This document shows positions 58,949-64,000 of a DNA stretch of 64,000 bases, piece by piece. How positions within the stretch are numbered: position 1 is the stretch's first letter; the number at the start of each line of letters is the position of its first letter. The stretch is from a virus, in IMG/VR virus record IMGVR_UViG_3300027387_000003, positions 1-64,000 of that record. The stretch is one strand, 5' to 3'. A program made the translations under genes and the position numbers. The notes under the pieces were generated by a model. It saw nothing but the letters and a program-made list of their open reading frames with translations, ran no database searches and was not told where the DNA came from.

Positions 58949-59452
58949 ATGGCTTCAGGCTACCCAATGGGTGGATATCCAAAGCATGAATGGAATCTAC
59001 CAAAGCAAGTACCACACACTACCGCGCTAACAATTACAGACCCATTTAAGGCGCTACACAATATGCTAGACCCGTGGACATTCGGGTTTGAGCGTCACCT
59101 AGAGTTCATGCAGAACCTAGATGACGTCCGTATTAAGTCCAACTATCCCCCATACAACATCAAGACTCTACCCGATGATAAAGCTGAGATTGAGCTTGCT
59201 ATTGCTGGGTTTAAGAAGGATGATGTCACTATTACCTACAAGGAAAACATCATCACAGTCGAAGGCAACCGTGGCGAGGATACTGCAGAATACTCATATA
59301 AGGGTATTGCAGCACGTAATTTCGTACAGAAGTTTGCTGTTGCGGACGACGTAATTGTGGGAGAGGCAAAGCTTGCCGATGGGTTTTTGACCATTGAGCT
59401 GCAGCGCATCCTTCCAGAAGGCAAGAAAGAAAAGACAATCAAGATTAAATAA
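58949..59452 (+). CDS. small heat shock protein Hsp20/IbpA-like
   Basis: 167 aa. C-terminal alpha-crystallin domain from about residue 65: 'YPPYNIKTLPDDKAEIELAI', 'AGFKKDDVTITYKENIITVE', 'GIAARNFVQKFAVADDV' and 'LADGFLTIELQRILPEGKK', as in IbpA. A 60-residue N-terminal arm has no transmembrane segment. Small Hsps hold unfolding proteins; phage copies occur in several aquatic phages and may assist virion folding. Flanked by terminators on both sides, so it is independently transcribed. Confidence 0.92.
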   Translation: MASGYPMGGYPKHEWNLPKQVPHTTALTITDPFKALHNMLDPWTFGFERHLEFMQNLDDVRIKSNYPPYNIKTLPDDKAEIELAIAGFKKDDVTITYKENIITVEGNRGEDTAEYSYKGIAARNFVQKFAVADDVIVGEAKLADGFLTIELQRILPEGKKEKTIKIK

Positions 59453-59468
59453 GGCTGTCAACCAAGGA

Positions 59469-59496
59469 CCCCCACCTAAATTAGGTGGGGGTTTTT
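59469..59496 (+). terminator. strong rho-independent terminator after hsp20
   Basis: CCCCCACCT (59469-59477) pairs perfectly with AGGTGGGGG (59483-59491), followed by TTTTT. Confidence 0.92.
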
Positions 59497-59564
59497 CATT
59501 GTGCATACCCAAATACTGTGTTAGGCTGGTATTGTTTGAATCACGATGACGACAAGGAGAGCTC

Positions 59565-59795
59565 GTGCTAGACGTATTAAATAAGCACTTAACAACAAAA
59601 CCCGTTATATGCGTTGTAAGTCAGTGGATAAGCGAGTTACCTCAAGAAGAACAAGATGCATTTATTGAACTGCGTAATAACAATAAAGTAGTAGTTGCAT
59701 CATTATATAAAGATTTAAACAAAGAAACTGAATTGCCATTTAAATTAACTGCCTTCCGCTCACACTTAAGAGGTTATTGCACATGTCGAAATTAA
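59565..59795 (+). CDS. small hypothetical protein
   Basis: 76 aa from GTG 59565 (AAGGAG site). 'VLNKHLTTKPVICVVSQWIS' and 'EEQDAFIELRNNNKVVVASL' suggest a small alpha/beta or helical fold, resembling small HTH-like proteins, without certainty. Overlaps the metallophosphoesterase gene by 13 bases, which implies coupled expression. Confidence 0.55.
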   Translation: MLDVLNKHLTTKPVICVVSQWISELPQEEQDAFIELRNNNKVVVASLYKDLNKETELPFKLTAFRSHLRGYCTCRN

Positions 59796-60985
59796 ATGCT
59801 ATTACTAAAGCACTAATTAATGCCGAACTAAACGGCGCAGAAGAAGAAGTAAAGAGAGCCAATACGCCACCAGAATTTAGGGCGCGTATGGACATTGGTA
59901 CAGATGGTGGATTTTTTGTATCCACACCACGTACAGCAGGAGAGCTCCCAGATGCGGTTGAGCTGTTTAAAGATTTTGATTTAGACCCATCAGTATGGAC
60001 TGTAGTAAGTATTCGTAAGAGTCGTTGGCAACGTTATGACGGAGAGTGGCTAGAGGCTGCACGAGTTAACGTAAAGCCAGCAGACCAGTTTGTTAACGGT
60101 AAAGATTTAGATTACGACGCATTAGTTGCAGAAATTAGCAAGTGGAAGCCAGGAAAAACAGACGCAACAACTGGCCCCTTGTATGCCATATATGCAATTG
60201 GTGATACGCAGTACGGTAAGGACGCAGGCGGTGGAACAGAGGCAACTGTTGCACGAGTCATGCTTGGTATTGAAGAGTCTGTAGCACGTCATAAAGAGCT
60301 GTTAAAGCTCGGTCGTAAGATTGGCACAGTTGTACTACCACAACTTGGCGACTGCATTGAAGGCACTACTTCACAACACGGCAAGGTGATTGGTCGTAGT
60401 GACCTTGGAGTCACACAACAGGTGCGCCTTGGACGTCGCATACTTATGGCTTGGGTAAAGGCGTTTGCACCATTGTGTGAAGAGCTAATCGTTCCAGTTG
60501 TTCCTGGAAACCACGATGAGCCACATCGCATCATGATGATTGACCCAACTGACTCATGGCAGATTGAGGTTGTAGCTGCTGTGCAAGATGCGTGTGCAGA
60601 GAACCCAGCGTTGTCACATGTTAAATTTATGTACCCTAAGTCAGACCACGCTACATTAGCGATAGATTTAGGTGGAACTATTATTGGTTTGGCACACGGT
60701 CACCAAGCTAAAGACATGGGTAAGTGGATTGCAGGACAGGCAACTGGTCGTACACCAGTAGGTTCAGCTGATGTTTTGTTAACTGGTCACTTCCACCACT
60801 TCCGCGCTGACCAAGTTGGCCCACGTTTATGGATTCAAGTGCCTGCCATGGATGGCGGAAGTGCTTGGTTCCGTGATAAGAGCGGGCTAGAATCACCAAC
60901 AGGTATTGTTTCTTTAGTAGTAGGCGAAGGTTATGACCCACGCCGTGATTTAGCAGTACTTGCGGGAGAAAACCGCTTACCATAG
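59783..60985 (+). CDS. calcineurin-like metallophosphoesterase
   Basis: 400 aa from ATG 59783 (AAGAGG site; TTG at 59777 less likely). Metal-site motifs: 'GDTQ' (140-143), 'LGD' (188-190), 'GNHDE' (242-246), 'HGH' (305-307) and 'GHFHH' (335-339), in the right order for the calcineurin-like fold. Before it lies a 120-residue N-terminal region of unknown function. The substrate may be DNA, nucleotides or a phosphoprotein; phage relatives are usually of unknown specificity. Confidence 0.88.
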   Translation: MSKLNAITKALINAELNGAEEEVKRANTPPEFRARMDIGTDGGFFVSTPRTAGELPDAVELFKDFDLDPSVWTVVSIRKSRWQRYDGEWLEAARVNVKPADQFVNGKDLDYDALVAEISKWKPGKTDATTGPLYAIYAIGDTQYGKDAGGGTEATVARVMLGIEESVARHKELLKLGRKIGTVVLPQLGDCIEGTTSQHGKVIGRSDLGVTQQVRLGRRILMAWVKAFAPLCEELIVPVVPGNHDEPHRIMMIDPTDSWQIEVVAAVQDACAENPALSHVKFMYPKSDHATLAIDLGGTIIGLAHGHQAKDMGKWIAGQATGRTPVGSADVLLTGHFHHFRADQVGPRLWIQVPAMDGGSAWFRDKSGLESPTGIVSLVVGEGYDPRRDLAVLAGENRLP

Positions 60986-60989
60986 TGGT

Positions 60990-61529
60990 ATGGCAAATCC
61001 TAATCAAAACACCCAGAACCTAGGTGCCAATGGCATGTCAGGAACCTACACCAATTACGGTGGAGGTGGAACTCCTGTTGCACGTGGTGAACTTGACCAT
61101 TTGCGTATGGGTGTTGGTCGTCAACCTTCTGCAGAATATCCAGATGGTTATTTAGGAACTATCCGCACACGTCGTGATGACCGCGGTCGTCCTAACGGTC
61201 AATCAGAAAATGTATTAGATAGCCTCAAGGTACGTATTGGTCAACGCTCATATCAGCGTGGCGTTCACAAAGGTGAACGTATTGATATGCAAAGTTATTA
61301 TTACCCAGAAGGTTTAGAACCATACGCAGGTATTAGTCGTCAGATGAAAGCTGCACTAGATGGCAATGTGTATCGTTCAACACGCCATGCACCAGTTGCT
61401 AAGTTAGTTCCTGCTCCTCACCTTCCTAATGACGGTAAAGCAGGCCCAACAGTTAAGAGCGATTCGCCTATGCAAATCAATCAGGCTCGTCAAGACCAGA
61501 TGGCTCGTATGAAACCAGCGTGGAAGTAA
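60990..61529 (+). CDS. hypothetical protein (first of a coupled orphan block)
   Basis: 179 aa from ATG 60990, five bases after the metallophosphoesterase stop. Polar and mostly disordered, with 'GTIRTRRDDRGRPNGQSEN', 'VRIGQRSYQRGVHKGERIDM' and 'YYYPEGLEPYAGISRQMKAA' as more ordered segments. No family recognised. It may continue a protein-interaction or virion role for the operon. Confidence 0.6.
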   Translation: MANPNQNTQNLGANGMSGTYTNYGGGGTPVARGELDHLRMGVGRQPSAEYPDGYLGTIRTRRDDRGRPNGQSENVLDSLKVRIGQRSYQRGVHKGERIDMQSYYYPEGLEPYAGISRQMKAALDGNVYRSTRHAPVAKLVPAPHLPNDGKAGPTVKSDSPMQINQARQDQMARMKPAWK

Positions 61530-61530
61530 C

Positions 61531-61911
61531 ATGCCAGGTAAATATGCAGACGGTCGCTATGGTCATAAGCCCTGGGATAAAGACCGCCCTGGAATTAACA
61601 CTCCAGAGGAAGCGGCATTTCCTCCACAGGAATACCTAGGACCATTCCAATCTAATCAAGACCGCCTACTTAATCAGTCTTTGGCAACATGGACTATGAG
61701 CGGTGCAGAACTACAAGCTTTGGTACGCCCTAATCTACCTCAGATTAACCTATTTCCAGATAGATATGGTTATACAGACCAAGAATTAACTATTGAAGAT
61801 GTCATTGGATTACCTGGTGCACGTAGTGCTCAGCGTGTAGAATCAGACTTCTCACAAGCTCCTGCTGGTAATCAGAGCACTAGCCGCAACACGTTAGGAA
61901 ACACAATCTAA
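61531..61911 (+). CDS. hypothetical protein
   Basis: 126 aa. Pro/Gln/Asn-rich with an ordered centre 'LATWTMSGAELQALVRPNLP' and 'INLFPDRYGYTDQELTIEDV'. Starts one base after the previous stop and shares a TAATG overlap with the next gene. No family recognised. Confidence 0.6.
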   Translation: MPGKYADGRYGHKPWDKDRPGINTPEEAAFPPQEYLGPFQSNQDRLLNQSLATWTMSGAELQALVRPNLPQINLFPDRYGYTDQELTIEDVIGLPGARSAQRVESDFSQAPAGNQSTSRNTLGNTI

Positions 61912-62156
61912 TGAACCATAATGGAAATCAGTTTGCTGGTATTGCAGATATAAAGTCAGCATATGCTGATGGAAAAATTACTATGGAAGAAGCACATGAC
62001 CTTAATCCAGCTATGGCTAAAGAAAAGAATTCACAAGGGTATGAAACCCATAAATTAAGACCTGAAGGCACTATGTCTGGCGGCATGCAGAGAAGCGAAG
62101 AAACCGCTCGTAAAGCGCATAAAAAAGCAGGACTTAAATCAGAAGGTAATTGGTAA
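61911..62156 (+). CDS. hypothetical small protein
   Basis: 81 aa. 'IADIKSAYADGKITMEEAHD' may form a short helix-turn-helix-like pair; the rest is polar and basic. TAATG overlaps on both sides. No family recognised. Confidence 0.6.
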   Translation: MNHNGNQFAGIADIKSAYADGKITMEEAHDLNPAMAKEKNSQGYETHKLRPEGTMSGGMQRSEETARKAHKKAGLKSEGNW

Positions 62157-62392
62157 TGAGTAAAGACCCAGGGCTATTTACAGACAGCACAGGCGAAGGC
62201 ATGGCTGGGGCTACAGACGTGGCTTTAAGTACTCAACAACAGCTTAAAAACACCATTTATAACGGTTCTAAGACTTGTAAAGGCTGTGGTTCTACTATGA
62301 ACCCAGTACAATCGCTAAAGGACCAAAGCAATTGCCCCACATGCAATCGCCGTCGGGCCCAAAAACTATTGAAAGGACGGATGTCCCAATGA
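62156..62392 (+). CDS. small zinc-ribbon protein
   Basis: 78 aa. CKGC and CPTC pairs (residues about 41-44 and 61-64) give a zinc ribbon, followed by an Arg/Lys-rich end ('NRRRAQKLLKGR'). N-terminal 35 residues are polar. Overlaps the next gene by four bases (ATGA). Confidence 0.65.
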   Translation: MSKDPGLFTDSTGEGMAGATDVALSTQQQLKNTIYNGSKTCKGCGSTMNPVQSLKDQSNCPTCNRRRAQKLLKGRMSQ

Positions 62393-62598
62393 CAGTTAAC
62401 ATCTCACGTTCACAGAACGCTGAACTCAATGAAGGTGCAACAGACGGCAAGTACCGTAAGCGTCGTCCAAACACAACTGTAGCCCCAGCAATGGGTGATG
62501 AACTTACACAAAAGAACCGCGCTGGCCTACACCCATACATGAACTATGGCTTCATTAACTCAGAAGAGCCAAGCAAAGTAAACCCAGCAGGTAACTAA
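62389..62598 (+). CDS. hypothetical small protein
   Basis: 69 aa. Polar with 'GKYRKRRPNTTVAPAMGDE' and 'QKNRAGLHPYMNYGFINSEE'. Ribosome site AAAGGACGG is some distance away; ATGA/TAATG overlaps imply coupled translation. No family recognised. Confidence 0.55.
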   Translation: MTVNISRSQNAELNEGATDGKYRKRRPNTTVAPAMGDELTQKNRAGLHPYMNYGFINSEEPSKVNPAGN

Positions 62599-63005
62599 TG
62601 GCTGCGAAACGCAGAGAGGGTGACGCTAACCGCGTATACCAAACACCTAAAAGTAATGTGAATGTGCTCAGAAACCTTTCACACAACGGTACTATGACTT
62701 CCCCAAGTTTTAAAGGAAGTCAGTTTTCTTTGACACCTTCTTTAGGTAGCGGTCAAGCTAGCTTAAACAAATGGTTAAATGATGGTAAGCCTGAAGTTAC
62801 TGCCAATATGGGACGTTCAGTAAAGAAGGCAACTGGAGATACTACATCTGAGGCTCGTCAGAAGGCGTACAACGCTGCTTCAACAGAGCATACAGATGAC
62901 CTTAAAAGTGGAAAGTATGCACAACAGGAGATGAATTCCACATTTGTAGGGATGAATAAACAGCCTGCAATTAAGATTAATACAGACCCAGCAAAAGGCA
63001 AGTAA
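62598..63005 (+). CDS. hypothetical protein
   Basis: 135 aa, Ser/Asn/Gln/Lys-rich, no hydrophobic core obvious. Contains 'GSGQASLNKWLNDGKPEV' and 'TSEARQKAYNAASTEHTDDL'. Overlaps both neighbours by one base. No family recognised. Confidence 0.58.
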   Translation: MAAKRREGDANRVYQTPKSNVNVLRNLSHNGTMTSPSFKGSQFSLTPSLGSGQASLNKWLNDGKPEVTANMGRSVKKATGDTTSEARQKAYNAASTEHTDDLKSGKYAQQEMNSTFVGMNKQPAIKINTDPAKGK

Positions 63006-63688
63006 TGGGATTAAAAGATATTGGCAAGATTACCGCTAATGCGGAAAAGCGCGAGAACTTGCGTGAGTCTGTATTATCCTTGCCACAGCCACAGACTGTA
63101 GGCGGTCGTCAATTTAGCGACGAAACAAAGAAATTGTCAAGAACTATTAAACCTCGCACAAGCACACCTGATGATGTCTCAGGGCATAAAGGTCTTAAGC
63201 TTGATATGAAAAACCCTTTTCATAAAGATTTACTTAACCATCTTTATGATAACGGTGATATTGGCGATTTAACTTTTCATCAAGGCGGAGCAGTATCCCT
63301 GCCTAGAGCCGTTGCTTACAATGAAAAAAACTCTAAAAAGTTTGAAGTAGCAGCAGAAACTGGTGGTGGAGAAAAGTCCTACAGCGGATTGACTCCAAAG
63401 CCGTCAACTGCGGTGGCTCCTGCGCCACGTAAATCAGAAAAAGATTCAACAAAGCCTGGGGTACGCCCAGCAGCCCCACGCCCTACCAAACCTGTAAGCC
63501 CTATCAAAGCGGTTGCAAATAACATTGGGTCAGACCCTAAGTCAGAGATTGCATCCCTATTTGTTGGTGGTAACGCCCGCATTACTCCAGAATCCATTGA
63601 GATGGAGAAGAAAAAGAAGGCGGACGCAGAGGCAGCGGATAAAGCCGAAAGAGCCAGATTACGTAAAGAACGGCTAGCAGAAGACTAA
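63005..63688 (+). CDS. hypothetical protein with Lys/Ala-rich C-terminus
   Basis: 227 aa. Middle 'KNPFHKDLLNHLYDNGDIG' and 'DLTFHQGGAVSLPRAVAYNE' could be folded; then a Pro/Lys/Thr-rich linker and a highly charged coiled-coil end. TAATG overlap. Last of the seven coupled orphan genes. No family recognised. Confidence 0.58.
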   Translation: MGLKDIGKITANAEKRENLRESVLSLPQPQTVGGRQFSDETKKLSRTIKPRTSTPDDVSGHKGLKLDMKNPFHKDLLNHLYDNGDIGDLTFHQGGAVSLPRAVAYNEKNSKKFEVAAETGGGEKSYSGLTPKPSTAVAPAPRKSEKDSTKPGVRPAAPRPTKPVSPIKAVANNIGSDPKSEIASLFVGGNARITPESIEMEKKKKADAEAADKAERARLRKERLAED

Positions 63689-63710
63689 TCTAGTGTGGTA
63701 GGCTACCGTC

Positions 63711-64000
63711 ATGGGTAACATCATTGACGAACTAGAGCCAGATAGAATGAACCTGCTTGTATGTAAGCAGTGTAAGACTATCCAAGAAATTCCATACACC
63801 AAGACTGGTAAGGCATTGGGTGAGGGTCGATATGACCAATCCGATAATCCTTTTATTGAGCAGTTTATTGGAACCTGTCAACAAGCAGGTCACTTTGGTG
63901 TTTTAACAGACTGCCTTACTGTTGCATGGATGGGTAACGCTCCACTTAAAGAACAGATTTTAAATCAGATTAAAGAGCAGATTTTAGGTGGCGGGTCTAA
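63711..64000 (+). CDS. partial CDS, small zinc-binding-like protein
   Basis: Open from ATG 63711 to the window end (at least 96 aa; stop not reached). CKQC at residues about 17-20 is a possible zinc pair, with further Cys at about 51 and 62 ('GTCQQAGHFG', 'TDCLTVAW'). The remainder is helical ('LKEQILNQIKEQI'). No ribosome site of note; 22 bases after the preceding gene. No family recognised. Confidence 0.6.
   Translation, partial: MGNIIDELEPDRMNLLVCKQCKTIQEIPYTKTGKALGEGRYDQSDNPFIEQFIGTCQQAGHFGVLTDCLTVAWMGNAPLKEQILNQIKEQILGGGS

Overview
The window is a contiguous stretch of a tailed, contractile-tailed (myovirus-type) double-stranded DNA phage genome. A terminase, portal, HK97-type capsid, sheath, tube, tape measure and full baseplate set are followed by a DNA replication and recombination set. 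The host is most likely an actinobacterium. A WhiB-family regulator (a family confined to Actinobacteria and their phages), a short holin-like protein of the kind seen in actinophages and an actinophage-style ssDNA-binding protein all point there. The fairly AT-leaning sequence would suit a low-GC actinobacterium such as the freshwater lineages; this host call is inference. No integrase or clear lysogeny repressor is seen.

Layout. 0.1-1.4 kb: lysis genes, with a secreted muramidase/transglycosylase on the minus strand (the only convincing minus-strand gene) and two small membrane proteins. 1.4-2.9 kb: small cytoplasmic genes (zinc ribbons, KTSC domain). 3.0-9.7 kb: head genes (terL, portal, scaffold, N4-gp56-type major capsid protein). 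9.8-22.5 kb: adaptor, then a large adhesin/fibre cassette of collagen-like, glycine-rich and beta-module proteins. 22.6-25.8 kb: a glycosyltransferase, neck-like proteins and a coupled set of tiny lysine-rich proteins. 25.8-39.9 kb: tail genes (terminator, sheath, tube, tail assembly chaperone with a +1 frameshift extension, tape measure with a wall-degrading domain, and gp53/LysM-, gpD-, gpV-, gp25-, gpJ- and gpI-like baseplate proteins). 40.2-47.9 kb: replication (acidic protein, winged-helix initiator-like protein with an origin-like DNA element inside its gene, DnaC-type loader, SWIM protein, DnaB, DnaG, dNMP kinase, SNF2 helicase). 47.9-48.7 kb: tRNA-Asn, tRNA-Gly, an HNH endonuclease and tRNA-Gln, flanked by what look like two halves of a broken tRNA. 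48.7-58.0 kb: regulators, ssDNA-binding protein, DNA polymerase A, RecA, PD-(D/E)XK nuclease, WhiB, Cas4-like nuclease, RuvC and several small zinc proteins. 58.1-64.0 kb: SpoVS, Hsp20, a metallophosphoesterase and a chain of seven start-stop coupled genes of unknown function.

How it works together. Genes are tightly packed, mostly with 1-4 base overlaps (TAATG, ATGA), so translation within modules is probably coupled. Strong hairpin terminators separate the modules at about 0.1, 3.0, 5.15, 9.3, 9.7, 22.6, 25.2, 50.6, 58.8 and 59.5 kb. The gene order initiator, loader, helicase, primase resembles the lambda O/P logic, including palindromes and an AT-rich stretch lying inside the initiator-like gene. 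No stretch above 300 bases lacks a gene.

Most notable: the intragenic origin-like element (41.1 kb), the +1 frameshift in the tail assembly chaperone (29.5 kb), the HNH/tRNA-Gln insertion that seems to split a tRNA (48.1-48.7 kb), a WhiB with altered cysteine spacing, a phage SpoVS, and a histidine-rich insertion inside the gpV-like OB domain.
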